Part shown: piece after piece, positions 4,479-14,440 of the stretch
Layout: every line of letters begins with the position of its first letter
Position numbering within the stretch: the first letter of the stretch is position 1
Assembly: GCA_947498455.1 (NCBI GenBank)
Contig: CANMKK010000026.1
Span: 1 to 64,000 of the forward strand
Direction: 5' to 3'
DNA from: an uncultured Aquimarina sp.
Lineage (GTDB): Bacteria > Bacteroidota > Bacteroidia > Flavobacteriales > Flavobacteriaceae
DNA: 64,000 bases
Notes under the pieces: generated by a model
Seen by the model: only the letters and a program-made list of their open reading frames with translations
Told to the model about the DNA's origin: nothing
The model's database searches: none
Made by a program: the position numbers and the translations under genes

Positions 4479-6716
4479 ATGAAAGAATTATTACAAATCA
4501 GTATTCGCCAAAATGCAATCTATATTCCTCAGGAATCATTAGCTAATGGTAAGAATGAAATCACAGAAACCACTTCGGTTTTACTGGCAAATGTATCTAA
4601 ACTTGGATTTACATTTTCTGAGCCTTTGCTGCGTGCTTTGAATGGCACTTCTCCAAAATATAAATTAGAGGTGCTGGAAGTATTAAAGGAAATAATGGGG
4701 GTAAATAAAAACTGGACCCCATTGGTGAGAGGCTGGAATGTTCCAACTGGTGAATCTGTAGTTGATCACATCGTATCAGCTTTTGCCAATATTTTTAAAA
4801 GTAAAAGAGGCACTCATATGCCCTGTGGTCATGTAATTCCAGAACATACGTTTCCCTTAGAACGATATAATGGTTGCCCTTTTTGCGGGACACCTTTTGA
4901 ATTTGGAGCGATTGAAAATTATGCTCAAGGAAGTAAACTAAAGGTTTTGACTCTTTGGACAGATACTGATGTTCAAGGTTTTTATAGAGATATACTTATT
5001 TCTAAAACAGCCTTGGATGCAACACAGGCAGATAGTTTAAAAATATTGCTAACTATGTACTCTTTACCATTGGATATTGAGATAGGGATCAAGGAAACTT
5101 CTATGTTAGTTATCGATACTTTGATATCAAAAGACAGATCAGATGAAGCTCAAATTTTGTTTAAAAATCCAAATGATATTTTAAGGTATCTATGGTACAA
5201 GCATACGGGATTTTTGCAAATAATTAAACCTAAAACGATCATAAGACGAAATGCATCCAATCATCAAAACCTGCATTCAGTATTAGATGCTGGGGCAAAA
5301 GCAATTATTGAGAAAAAACAAGAACTGAAGTTAAAATATTCCAGAAAGGAATGTCTGCAAGTCTCTAAATGGTTAAATAACTTAGAATTGGATATAGAGA
5401 AGAGTTGTGAGATCATGCACCCAAAAAGAGGAATGTGGGTACGTTTTATTAGAGCATTGCGATTAGCGGAATATAGTAAACGAAAAGGGTTTGAAAACCT
5501 TGCTAATTTGTTAGATGTATTTTATAATGAAGCTTATGAAGTATGGGAAGGAAGATTGAATCATTATCGATTAAAATTAGATCCGGAACAAACATTCGCA
5601 TTGTTAAAACAGCGTCCCGGACTATTTGCACGTTCATTGTTTTCTAACATGCTTTGGTTTGGTGCAGATCAAACAGTGGCTGCTTTTTCTGAAATAATTG
5701 ACAAAGTTCCCGCTCGATTAGTATTTACACTTACGATGTATGCAGAAAATTATTTTAACCCTGATATTAAAAGGGCTGTAAAACCATTAGGAGGAACTAA
5801 TAAAAGTATCCCTCCAAATAAACTGATACAATTGTATGATTCAGAACAATTGAAAATAATGAAATCTAAGGTTGATGAATTATGTTTATTGGCCATGAAA
5901 AATCGTTTTGCCTCGATTTCTAATGAAAATAAGACGATCTATATTGATGAAGCTTTGTACAAAATCCCTGTATCTATAGGGGATCGTAGTGAAACGGTAC
6001 AAGATGTACCATCAGCATTGATGGGAACAAGATTTTCTATTGAAGGGGATACAGTGCGATTATTTATGCAATGGGGTAAGGGTTTACCTGCACAGCACCT
6101 AGATATGGATTTAAGCTGTAGTGTTTCTTACGAGAATAAAACAGAGTTTTGTTCTTATTCTCAACTAGTAATTCCAGGGTGCAAACATAGTGGTGATATT
6201 CAAAGTATTCCTGATAAAATAGGAACTGCCGAATATATTGATATTAATATACAGGAATTAGAAAAACGAAAAGCGAAGTATGTAACTTTTTCCTGTAATG
6301 CCTATAGCAATGGAGCCATTACTCCCAATCTGGTTGTTGGTTGGATGCATAGTAAATATCCGATGAGAATTTCTGAGAAAACTGGTGTTGCCTACGACCC
6401 ATCTTGTGTAGACCATCAAGTAAGAATTTCTCAAACTGCTAGTAAAGGATTGGTCTTTGGGGTTTTGGATATAGTTACGCGGGAGATCATTTGGTTAGAA
6501 ATGAGTTTTAGTGGTCAGATCGTTCAACGATTAGATATTAAAGGAGTGGAAGATTTATTGTCAAAATTAGATAGTAAATTGAATATTGGAAGTCTACTAA
6601 AGCTTAAAGCCGAATCTCAAGGGTTGGAAATAGTAGATGCACCAATAGCAGATGAAAATTATGATATGCAATGGGCTATTAATTCTGCTGCTGTAACACA
6701 GTTATTGATTGATTAA
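4479..6716 (+). CDS. RING-like / helical / TerD-like protein (MXAN_6230/SCO0854-like)
   Basis: 745 aa, no signal peptide or membrane segment, so cytoplasmic. Residues about 112-142 contain CGH...C-x2-CG, a treble-clef/RING-type zinc site. Residues about 250-460 are helical and include LLKQRPGLFARSLF, a signature I associate with the MXAN_6230/SCO0854 RING family found near ter stress genes. From about 510 the protein is beta-rich with DMDLSCSV...GDIQSIP...EYIDINI...YVTFSCNAYSNG, resembling the TerD fold; typical TerD Ca-binding Asp clusters are weak. It follows the tRNA array with no recognised promoter between, and the 21-nt motifs run up to 56 nt before its ATG. I infer a partner or effector of the array. 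Family assignment is from memory of motifs, not a search. Confidence 0.6.
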   Translation: MKELLQISIRQNAIYIPQESLANGKNEITETTSVLLANVSKLGFTFSEPLLRALNGTSPKYKLEVLEVLKEIMGVNKNWTPLVRGWNVPTGESVVDHIVSAFANIFKSKRGTHMPCGHVIPEHTFPLERYNGCPFCGTPFEFGAIENYAQGSKLKVLTLWTDTDVQGFYRDILISKTALDATQADSLKILLTMYSLPLDIEIGIKETSMLVIDTLISKDRSDEAQILFKNPNDILRYLWYKHTGFLQIIKPKTIIRRNASNHQNLHSVLDAGAKAIIEKKQELKLKYSRKECLQVSKWLNNLELDIEKSCEIMHPKRGMWVRFIRALRLAEYSKRKGFENLANLLDVFYNEAYEVWEGRLNHYRLKLDPEQTFALLKQRPGLFARSLFSNMLWFGADQTVAAFSEIIDKVPARLVFTLTMYAENYFNPDIKRAVKPLGGTNKSIPPNKLIQLYDSEQLKIMKSKVDELCLLAMKNRFASISNENKTIYIDEALYKIPVSIGDRSETVQDVPSALMGTRFSIEGDTVRLFMQWGKGLPAQHLDMDLSCSVSYENKTEFCSYSQLVIPGCKHSGDIQSIPDKIGTAEYIDINIQELEKRKAKYVTFSCNAYSNGAITPNLVVGWMHSKYPMRISEKTGVAYDPSCVDHQVRISQTASKGLVFGVLDIVTREIIWLEMSFSGQIVQRLDIKGVEDLLSKLDSKLNIGSLLKLKAESQGLEIVDAPIADENYDMQWAINSAAVTQLLID

Positions 6717-6718
6717 TT

Positions 6719-6755
6719 TAGAAAACCTGCAGGACTTGTTTCTGTAGGTTTTTTG
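6719..6755 (+). terminator. Terminator after the TerD/RING gene
   Basis: AAAACCTGCAG ... CTGTAGGTTTT stem (one G-T pair) followed by Ts. It separates module A from the CRISPR array. Confidence 0.75.
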
Positions 6756-6778
6756 AATCAATAAGTGGATTGTGAAGA

Positions 6779-8469
6779 GTTTTTATTAAATTTCAGTTTC
6801 CTATTTTTAGGGATGATTCACAGGTATTTCGGCTTTTTTTTCTTCGCCTGTAAGGTTGTGAATTGCTTTCAGTTTCCTATTTTTAGGGATGATTCACAGG
6901 TATATGATCGAAATGAACATAAACCCCGTCGTTGTGAATTGCTTTCAGTTTCCTATTTTTAGGGAGGATTCACAGGCAAAGTAACCAATAACAATATTAA
7001 ACCTTCGTTGTGAATTGCTTTCAGTTTCCTATTTTTAGGGATGATTCACAGGAAGAACTTCTAATTCTTCTGTACTGAGTTCGTTGTGAATTGCTTTCAG
7101 TTTCCTATTTTTAGGGAGGATTCACAGGTTTTTCTAAATATTCGTTTTTCATTGGTTTGTTGTGAATTGCTTTAGTTCTGATTTGTTATTGATTAAGAAT
7201 CACTGAACCTCCACAAGGTCGGTTTCAGTTTCCTATTTTTAGGGAGGATTCACAGGTGTTTTGAAAAACGGAACAATAACAGCACCGTTGTGAATTGCTT
7301 TCAGTTTCCTATTTTAGGGAGGATTCACAGGATTTTGGATTATATGATTAATAGACACATTGTTGTGAATTGCTTTCAGTTTCCTATTTTTAGGGAGGAT
7401 TCACAGGTAATGGATTTAATGGAACTCGTATTTCTGGGTTGTGAATTGCTTTCAGTTTCCTATTTTTAGGGAGGATTCACAGGAAGCAGTAACGTATTAA
7501 TCGAGTCGTATAAGTTGTGAATTGCTTTCAGTTTCCTATTTTTAGGGATGATTCACAGGTTAAGGAAACTAAGCAGCAAAATGCTTTCAGTTGTGAATTG
7601 CTTTCAGTTTCCTATTTTTAGGGAGGATTCACAGGCGAACGTAACGATATTGATACGGCTTATAAGTTGTGAATTGCTTTCAGTTTCCTATTTTTAGGGA
7701 GGATTCACAGGTTAACATATCTACAGAAAAAGGACAAAATAGTTGTGAATTGCTTTCAGTTTCCTATTTTTAGGGAGGATTCACAGGTTGAATATTTTGT
7801 TAGTGTTGGGTTTGTTTGTTGTGAATTGCTTTCAGTTTCCTATTTTTAGGGAGGATTCACAGGAACAAGCTGATATTCCTGAACGTTTTATACGTTGTGA
7901 ATTGCTTTCAGTTTCCTATTTTTAGGGAGGATTCACAGGTTTGAATGAAATGGATACATATCACAACATCGTTGTGAATTGCTTTCAGTTTCCTATTTTT
8001 AGGGAGGATTCACAGGAATTAAAGAAGGAAACTATACAAATACTAGTTGTGAATTGCTTTCAGTTTCCTATTTTTAGGGAGGATTCACAGGTCCTTTTCT
8101 TGTCTTTGAAACTCGGCGGTGTTGTGAATTGCTTTCAGTTTCCTATTTTTAGGGAGGATTCACAGGTTCAGTAGTTCTGCGATGTTGTGCCATTACGTTG
8201 TGAATTGCTTTCAGTTTCCTATTTTTAGGGAGGATTCACAGGCCTGTTACAAATAGTTCTCTTAATTCATTGTTGTGAATTGCTTTCAGTTTCCTATTTT
8301 TAGGGAGGATTCACAGGAGTGTTGTTAATATTTATAATGATACTATAGTTGTGAATTGCTTTCAGTTTCCTATTTTTAGGGAGGATTCACAGGATATAAC
8401 CAGTATATAGGAAATTATAATGTGTTGTGAATTGCTTTCAGTTTCCTATTTTTAGGGAGGATTCACAGG
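6779..8469 (+). CRISPR. Type II-C CRISPR array, 22 repeats and 21 spacers
   Basis: 46-nt repeats starting GTTGTGAATTGC and ending GGATTCACAGG; spacers 29-31 nt, mostly 30. Repeats begin at 6779 (degenerate 5' half), 6855, 6931, 7007, 7083, 7159 (split), 7287 (45 nt), 7362, 7438, 7514, 7590, 7666, 7742, 7818, 7894, 7971, 8046, 8121, 8197, 8272, 8348 and 8424. A GGGATG variant replaces GGGAGG in the copies at 6779, 6855, 7007 and 7514. The tracrRNA anti-repeat matches the first 17 nt of this strand, so crRNAs are read on the plus strand. The degenerate repeat at 6779 marks the old end; new spacers are probably added at the cas2 side. Each repeat contains TTGTG, 19 nt, TATTTTTAG, a plausible internal promoter. 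Confidence 0.98.
7171..7222 (+). repeat. 52-bp insertion inside a CRISPR repeat
   Basis: Repeat 6 is split after GTTGTGAATTGC and resumes at TTTCAG (7223), so 52 bp are extra. The insert can form GTTCTGAT...ATCACTGAAC and ACC..GGT hairpins. No second copy was seen in the window. It has no ORF. Confidence 0.8.
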
Positions 8470-8593
8470 ATACTTTTTTTAACTATCTGGTATCCTGTTT
8501 TTTACATATCTTGCTAGGATGGTAAAACATCAAACTTTGCTAAAGATCCCTACTAGTAAACATTTTATTTTGCATCCTACGATTATATGAATT
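8470..8593. other. Probable CRISPR leader between array and cas2
   Basis: 124 nt, AT-rich, no gene. It lies at the conserved-repeat end of the array and next to cas2, the likely site of spacer acquisition. No clear motif was identified. Confidence 0.5.
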
Positions 8594-8941
8594 TTAAAAC
8601 AATTCTAGTTGCTGACTAGGTGGTTCTGGAGGTATTTCCTTTTGACCATGAAACAATTCCATCATACCAAATTGCTTATCTGTAATTTGCATGATACCTA
8701 TTTTTCCTTTTTTTGGCAACGCATTTTTAGTACGTTTAATATGTACGGCAGCATTTTCTCTACTAGGACAAAAACGCATATATATACTAAACTGAAACAT
8801 CGCAAAACCATCATTTAATAAGTTTTTACGAAAGCGTGAAGCAATCTTTCTTTCAGAACGCGTTTCTGTTGGTAAATCAAAAAAAACAAGTACCCACATA
8901 GAACGGTATTGGTTAAGACGAGATATATGATTTTCTATCAT
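8594..8941 (-). CDS. cas2: CRISPR-associated endonuclease Cas2
   Basis: 115 aa. Contains WVLVFFDLPTET (core beta-strand with the conserved Asp) and the ferredoxin-like Cas2 pattern with R-F-R-KNLL..GF.MFQ.S.Y. Forms the acquisition complex with Cas1. Last gene of cas9-cas1-cas2, 45 nt after cas1 and directly before the array. Confidence 0.95.
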   Translation of the reverse strand: MIENHISRLNQYRSMWVLVFFDLPTETRSERKIASRFRKNLLNDGFAMFQFSIYMRFCPSRENAAVHIKRTKNALPKKGKIGIMQITDKQFGMMELFHGQKEIPPEPPSQQLELF

Positions 8942-8986
8942 TATGTATCTTTTGTACTTCTAATGACTCTTTTTTGTTATAGAATG

Positions 8987-9892
8987 TCATGTAGAAAGCT
9001 CTGGAAATAGGATTTTTCTCCTTGTTCCCTCAAAACATTCATATAAACTTGCTGTAGTTCTGCTCATAGCATTCATTAAGGGACTTTGCTTTCCATCTAT
9101 GTATACATCAATGACTGGGATAGATAATAATTGCGTCTTTATATTACTATTTAATTCTTCTATATTTGTTCCAGTCTTGATTATATCAAATACAATAGCA
9201 TCAATATAAGGGCGGTAGGGTTCCATAATATCATCGGCAAGACAAAATGCATTATACTTGTTATGATGAAAAATCCCTACAGAAGGTAAAAGACCACTAC
9301 TTACCAGAGCTCTTGCTGTAACAGCTCTTAAGATGGCATATCCATAATTGAGTAAATTATTGGGAGCAACTCCTTTTTGATTTCGGCTAAAATTAGGAAT
9401 ATCATCTTTAAAAAGATGTTGAAAATAATATGCTGCAGCTAATGCTTCACAATTACCCATATCACCACTTCTTACCTCTTTGACATATCTCTTTAACCGC
9501 AAAGCGTTTTTAGAACATCTTAATAAATGATTTGCCTGATTGTCTATTTTAATAGCTACTGTTTGTTGCCATAATTGTTTTTTTAAGGGTATACTAGCAT
9601 TTAATTGATGTCTAATTCTTTCTGTTTGTTCACTATGCCCAACGAGTGGTTGTAGAAAGGAACAGGGAAGATGTTGTTTGTCACAAGAGATAATAGCGGT
9701 TTTATGTTGTACCAATTTCATTAACAAACCATTAGTTATTGTAATTTGTGGGTTTTCTAATACTATGTAGCCTATATCTTCTATTGGAATAGTACGTTCT
9801 TTCTCCTCTTTATTGGGAAAACTAATAATTAATTGCTCATTTCTAGTGTTTAAGTAAGCAGGATTACCAAAAAACAAAGTGCGTTTGATCAT
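8987..9892 (-). CDS. cas1: CRISPR-associated integrase Cas1 (type II)
   Basis: 301 aa, the usual length for type II Cas1. N-terminal beta domain (TLFFGNPAYLNTRNEQL), helical catalytic domain with GDMGNCEALAAAYYF (metal-binding Glu), ILRAVTARALVSSGLLPSVGIFHHNKYNAFCLADDIMEPYRP (His and Asp ligands; quoted here in part for the run AFCLADDIMEPYRP). It integrates new spacers with Cas2 and, in type II, Cas9. Starts 5 nt after cas9 ends, so translation is probably coupled. Confidence 0.95.
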   Translation of the reverse strand: MIKRTLFFGNPAYLNTRNEQLIISFPNKEEKERTIPIEDIGYIVLENPQITITNGLLMKLVQHKTAIISCDKQHLPCSFLQPLVGHSEQTERIRHQLNASIPLKKQLWQQTVAIKIDNQANHLLRCSKNALRLKRYVKEVRSGDMGNCEALAAAYYFQHLFKDDIPNFSRNQKGVAPNNLLNYGYAILRAVTARALVSSGLLPSVGIFHHNKYNAFCLADDIMEPYRPYIDAIVFDIIKTGTNIEELNSNIKTQLLSIPVIDVYIDGKQSPLMNAMSRTTASLYECFEGTRRKILFPELST

Positions 9893-9897
9893 ATTAA

Positions 9898-12800
9898 TTA
9901 ATATTCACCAATGTTAACAATTTCCCCTAAATGATTAATCCTAACTTTTACTATACCTTTTAAATACCCAAGACTTTTAATAGGCTTCCAGGTAATATCT
10001 TTTAGTTCTTTTGATTCTTTTACTTCTGTTTCCAGATGATGCCTAAAAACATAATCTCGCACAGAAGTTTTATCATAGGTAACTTTAGAAATTTTTTGAA
10101 CACGAAATAAATGTTTGCTTATTTGATTTCTGTATTTTGGGTCAGTTAACTCGATTTCTTTTGGTTTAAAATCTTCTGAAGGAAATAAGAACATTTCATT
10201 TTGTTTAAGCGTAAAAAATAAAGGCCATCCTTTTTCATTCCGTTGACTGATAATTGGAACTCCTTGATTTCTTCTTATGACGGCTTCATAAAAACTTACG
10301 CTTTCATCATCTAAGTTTCCCAGCGAATCTTGAAAAATAGCCACATGATGATTGCTACCCGGACTTATATAATCCACAGGTATGTACTTATTATAAGAAT
10401 CTGTTATTACATGACCATTATGATCTTTTGCGAGATGTAAAGGTTCTGCATTGCTAACACCTGTAACTGTAACGCGTTTTATTGAAATTCCTTTTTCTTT
10501 GTTTAGCCAAATAGGACGTTCGTCTAAGTTAACAAAAGCTTCTTTAGGATTGTTATTAAATGCCTCTAATCGCTTTTTTAATATCCTCCTTATTCCAATA
10601 TCTATTACTTTATCAACTTTTAGATCTGGTGTAATCTTTTTTCGTATAGTGAATTGATTTTTAATTCGCTGGATTTTTACTTTATCAGGAATGTTTTTAT
10701 CAGAGCTTTCAATAAAAATAGGTTTCTTAACTAATGCATTTTTACCTATAAATGCCTTTTTCGGGTCATTATTATTATCCTGAAGTCTTTGTAATAAGGC
10801 CGAACGATAAATTGGGTTAGTTACCAGGGCGATTTTCTCTTCATTAAAAGAAGCATCTATTTTTTCTTCTGTAATCTCATAATAATGAGATTTTCCATAT
10901 ATGGTTTCTTTGTGTAGTTGACCTCTTGGAGTTAATTCAGTTTTAGTGTTATATCCTCCTTTTATTTTTATTTTATTTTTATTGAGAGTAACGACTTTAT
11001 TTTTTGCCTTATGAGAAATCAATATTTCTGAAAGGTGTTTTTTTGTTTCTTCCCGAATATTTTCAAAAGGTTTTCTGAATTTGCGTTTTCCCTGATCTTT
11101 ATCGCGATATGTATATTTTTCCTTGATGCCAAAATGAGAAGAGTTTTTGTCATTTTCCCCACTCTTATTATTAAGATAATTGATAAAAGCAGGTTTGGTA
11201 AAAGCAACAGTAATTGCATCCATGGCATGATGTCGATGGTCATTACGTTTAGTCCAGTCTTTTATTCTTGGTAGAGCTGTTCCATTTTTATTATAGTCAT
11301 AGTATGTTTGCCCTATCTTCTGATATTTATCCCAGTTTAATTCTTGTAATACATTGATAAGCTCCCAATCACTTCGTAATTTGTCAGTGATTTTACCTGA
11401 AGTTGCATAAACATTTCGTGTAATTTTGTTTACTATTTCTAAAGCTTTTTTTGCAATATATGCAGAGTTGTTCATATCTCTATTCAAAAAATCACTAGGG
11501 ATTTCCTCTTTTTTGGTGTATAGTTTTTTACGCTTACCATACTTAATTCCTTTTTGATCAAATACTTCCTGCACTCTGCTTTCATAATCTTGTAACCAAC
11601 CTTTTCGCTCACAGTAGTCATAAGCAGTTTCATTTCCTTTTTCAAGATTAACGTCTCTTAGTTCGATGGTCTTATTAGAAAAAGAATCATCATACAATAC
11701 TGATTGTGGTATAATATGTTCTATATCAAATTTGTTAGTGAATAACTCCTCTGGTTTAATATAGGTTCCTGAATAAAGTGTTTTAAACCCAATTGATTTT
11801 AGCTCAAGATAGAGTTTATACTTTGTAAGATCTTTACGGCTTACATAGGGTAATCCGAATTCTGATTTGATACGTGCTCTATATTCTTCATGAATTTTTG
11901 TTGCCTTGGCTATTTCTGAAGTCATCTCCTTACGTTGTTTGGCCGTTTTCTTTAATTCCCTGGCTAGCTCTATGCGAATTTCATCTGGTCTACCCATTTC
12001 TGGATGCTCCATAATGACATTTATTACATTAATCATTTGATTTAGTATTTTCTCAACCACAGGGTTCCGGAGTGAATTTTTTTTAAGGATATCCAGTTTG
12101 TCATCTAGCTTTCTAGCTTCGTTTTGCTCTTTAGTTAGTGATTTGGAATGATTATAACCAGCCCATAGGCAAGCATCACTAAATAATTTCCCTTCTTCCA
12201 GATAGGGGTAAATTTTTCGTAAAGCTCGAACACTTATATTACCATAGTCTTCTAGAAATGTTACATTGCTTAATAACAATGCGTGTTCTTCTTTAAAACC
12301 GAATTTCTTTTGTAAAGCATTTATTAAAGATTCGGTACCTATTGTAGACATATCTTCTTCGTATGAATATAGCAAATGCCATAATTCATAAGCGGGCTGT
12401 TTATCAAATTTATTACCCGAAAGAGTCAGGTCTAATGATAAGATAGCCGGATTGATTCCTATTTCCTTAAAACAAAGTGATAGTGTTTTTAGAGTTTCAG
12501 ATGCTGTTTTCTTATAATTTATATTATTATACCCTTCTATTTCTAATATTTCCTGGTATACCTTAAAGAGAGTGGCTTGCGTTTTATTACCTTCTATTTT
12601 CTTAAAATTCACTTCGCAGTTTTTTCCCTGTATGTCAGAAATTTTAGTAAGTAAAGAAAGTAACCCTTTATCGGAAAGGTTTTCTACTAAATTTAGTTCT
12701 TCGAATAGTATTTCTTTTACTTCATGATCAATTGCTATAGTCTCCTTAGTTTGTTTATTTTTGAGATCAATTGCATTGATATTTTGCCAGATTTTACATT

Positions 12801-14028
12801 GCTGAAAAACAGGAGATGAACGAGGAGCAGCTCTTGGACCAATTATTCTTTTCTTTTTAATTCCATTAACTAAAACCTCTTGTTCTTTACCTTCTAATTC
12901 ACAAATGCTAATAAGTCCTTTTTGGGATTTTAATTTTCGTTGATAGAAAATAGTTTCATTGGATAGTTCTTCCTTTAAGTCATCGGTTAATTCCGGGTAA
13001 TGTTTGGATTGTTCGTCCCAAATCCTATTAAATTCGTCCATATAATCCTGTCTATAAAAAACTTGATTTTTTAAGGAAGAATGCGGATTTTTTTTAAGTT
13101 GGTTATATAAGTATTGCCCGACCGTAAGGTCATTAAAAAAAAGTTCTTTACTACGATCACCAATAGCACCTAAATAACCACTTGATTGATTGATTTGGTT
13201 ATTAATTTCTGTAAGGATATAGGCTATTATTGTTATATCTAGTTGTTCGCTAATTGCTATATTTCTCCATTCGTACTCTTGTAACTTTTTGTTTTTGATT
13301 TTATTCTCAGCCCTTTCTATCCCAATTGTTTTTTCAAAATACTGTCCCGTTGCTGTTTTATTAAGACCAGTTATAGCTTTTTTATGTATATCGGTTAATG
13401 TATTGGGATAGTATTGGTTTTGGAAATCCCATATGGTTTCAAATTCTGTCAGTAAATCTGATCTATAATAATCAGGAAGTCTCTTTTTACCATCTTTTAA
13501 TAATTTATAAGATAGTTTTCCTGGAGTCAGGTTTTCATTATGCAGTCTTTTGGCAATAGACATTCCATCAATTAATTGCCCTTCTTCTTGAGTATTAGCC
13601 TTACGACTGCTTTTATACCCTCGTTTTTTATTGATCATTAATAATACACGGGCAAAATCTACTTTTGATAGCTTTTCATTAGGAGCTTTTGCTCTTAAGG
13701 CGTACATGGTATGTGTATCTTGTTTCTCCTCTGATAAGATGGATAGATCATCAATAAAACCTATTTTTCTTAGAATACGGATTACGGCAGCACGGCGTTG
13801 TTGATATCGTTGTAAGTTGCGTCGCATTCCCCGTTTTAGAGTACGGTCTGCATTTACGGTAATTGTTTTCCCTCTCTTAAAATTCTGTTGCTCATCTGTA
13901 GAAAGAGGAACAACTCTAACTCCTGTTCTTACGATGGAAGAAATTTCATTGCTTTCATCTGATGCCTCATTAATAAAAGCCCATCCTATAGAAGTGGTTC
14001 CGAGATCCAACCCTAATATTTTTTTCAT
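9898..14028 (-). CDS. cas9: Type II-C Cas9 nuclease
   Basis: 1376 aa, in the long class of Bacteroidetes II-C Cas9. RuvC-I is KILGLDLGTTSIGWAF (Asp at residue 7), an Arg-rich bridge helix lies at about 60-80 (RTLKRGMRRNLQRYQQRR), the HNH domain is near 767 (FDIEHIIPQS) and RuvC-III near 933 (HRHHAMDAITVAF). All catalytic motifs are present, so it should cut both strands. With cas1 and cas2 but no csn2 or cas4, the locus is type II-C. The tracrRNA is divergent from its 5' side; a TGTGGA-AA-TCCACA palindrome (14079-14092) between them could be an operator. Confidence 0.97.
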   Translation of the reverse strand: MKKILGLDLGTTSIGWAFINEASDESNEISSIVRTGVRVVPLSTDEQQNFKRGKTITVNADRTLKRGMRRNLQRYQQRRAAVIRILRKIGFIDDLSILSEEKQDTHTMYALRAKAPNEKLSKVDFARVLLMINKKRGYKSSRKANTQEEGQLIDGMSIAKRLHNENLTPGKLSYKLLKDGKKRLPDYYRSDLLTEFETIWDFQNQYYPNTLTDIHKKAITGLNKTATGQYFEKTIGIERAENKIKNKKLQEYEWRNIAISEQLDITIIAYILTEINNQINQSSGYLGAIGDRSKELFFNDLTVGQYLYNQLKKNPHSSLKNQVFYRQDYMDEFNRIWDEQSKHYPELTDDLKEELSNETIFYQRKLKSQKGLISICELEGKEQEVLVNGIKKKRIIGPRAAPRSSPVFQQCKIWQNINAIDLKNKQTKETIAIDHEVKEILFEELNLVENLSDKGLLSLLTKISDIQGKNCEVNFKKIEGNKTQATLFKVYQEILEIEGYNNINYKKTASETLKTLSLCFKEIGINPAILSLDLTLSGNKFDKQPAYELWHLLYSYEEDMSTIGTESLINALQKKFGFKEEHALLLSNVTFLEDYGNISVRALRKIYPYLEEGKLFSDACLWAGYNHSKSLTKEQNEARKLDDKLDILKKNSLRNPVVEKILNQMINVINVIMEHPEMGRPDEIRIELARELKKTAKQRKEMTSEIAKATKIHEEYRARIKSEFGLPYVSRKDLTKYKLYLELKSIGFKTLYSGTYIKPEELFTNKFDIEHIIPQSVLYDDSFSNKTIELRDVNLEKGNETAYDYCERKGWLQDYESRVQEVFDQKGIKYGKRKKLYTKKEEIPSDFLNRDMNNSAYIAKKALEIVNKITRNVYATSGKITDKLRSDWELINVLQELNWDKYQKIGQTYYDYNKNGTALPRIKDWTKRNDHRHHAMDAITVAFTKPAFINYLNNKSGENDKNSSHFGIKEKYTYRDKDQGKRKFRKPFENIREETKKHLSEILISHKAKNKVVTLNKNKIKIKGGYNTKTELTPRGQLHKETIYGKSHYYEITEEKIDASFNEEKIALVTNPIYRSALLQRLQDNNNDPKKAFIGKNALVKKPIFIESSDKNIPDKVKIQRIKNQFTIRKKITPDLKVDKVIDIGIRRILKKRLEAFNNNPKEAFVNLDERPIWLNKEKGISIKRVTVTGVSNAEPLHLAKDHNGHVITDSYNKYIPVDYISPGSNHHVAIFQDSLGNLDDESVSFYEAVIRRNQGVPIISQRNEKGWPLFFTLKQNEMFLFPSEDFKPKEIELTDPKYRNQISKHLFRVQKISKVTYDKTSVRDYVFRHHLETEVKESKELKDITWKPIKSLGYLKGIVKVRINHLGEIVNIGEY

Positions 14029-14123
14029 TAAATGTAAATTTCCCCGAAAATAATAAACATTTTTTTATTCTTTTTGTGGAAATCCACATTCTATGATAAA
14101 AAGTTTTATATATATTTACAGCA

Positions 14124-14197
14124 CTGAAAGCAATTCACAATAAGGATTATTCCGTTGTGAAAACATTTAAAGCGGCCTTAACAGGTCGCTTTTTTTA
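14124..14197 (+). ncRNA. tracrRNA
   Basis: Begins with anti-repeat CTGAAAGCAATTCACAA (14124-14140), fully complementary to the first 17 nt of the CRISPR repeat apart from the end base. A nexus-like AAGGATTATTCCGTT follows, then terminator hairpin AAAGCGGCC-ttaaca-GGTCGCTTT and a T run. Transcribed away from cas9. A TATATTTA element just upstream (about 14112-14119) is a possible -7 box, but it is very close to the anti-repeat, so the true 5' end may be further upstream. Confidence 0.9.
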
Positions 14198-14272
14198 TTA
14201 AGAATTATCCTAACTCAACCTGAAATCAAAATCTAAGGCCTTCCTATCATTACTCAATAAAAACAAACGGTA

Positions 14273-14440
14273 ATGAAACTCAAGATAAAAAGAAGAAAAT
14301 CAACCTCGGGGAAAACTGCCAATGCTAAAAGGATGAGAATGATCAGTAGCAAAGCCAAGAAAATCCGTAAAAAAGGAGAAAAATGGACAACCGCAATCAA
14401 ACGAGCTTCTAAAATTCTTAAGAAAGAAGGGAGACTGTAG
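14273..14440 (+). CDS. Small highly basic protein, 55 aa
   Basis: ATG 14273 to TAG 14440, MKLKIKRRKSTSGKTANAKR then KKIRKKGEKW, about 40% Lys/Arg. Probably a nucleic-acid-binding protein of a phage-like element; no family recognised. It ends immediately before the ATG of the methylase gene, so the pair is likely translationally coupled. Confidence 0.65.
   Translation: MKLKIKRRKSTSGKTANAKRMRMISSKAKKIRKKGEKWTTAIKRASKILKKEGRL

Noticed and set aside
6765..8174. ORFs within the CRISPR array (6765-6962 and 7941-8174)
   Set aside because: They translate repeats and spacers in frame by chance; the repeat structure explains the sequence.
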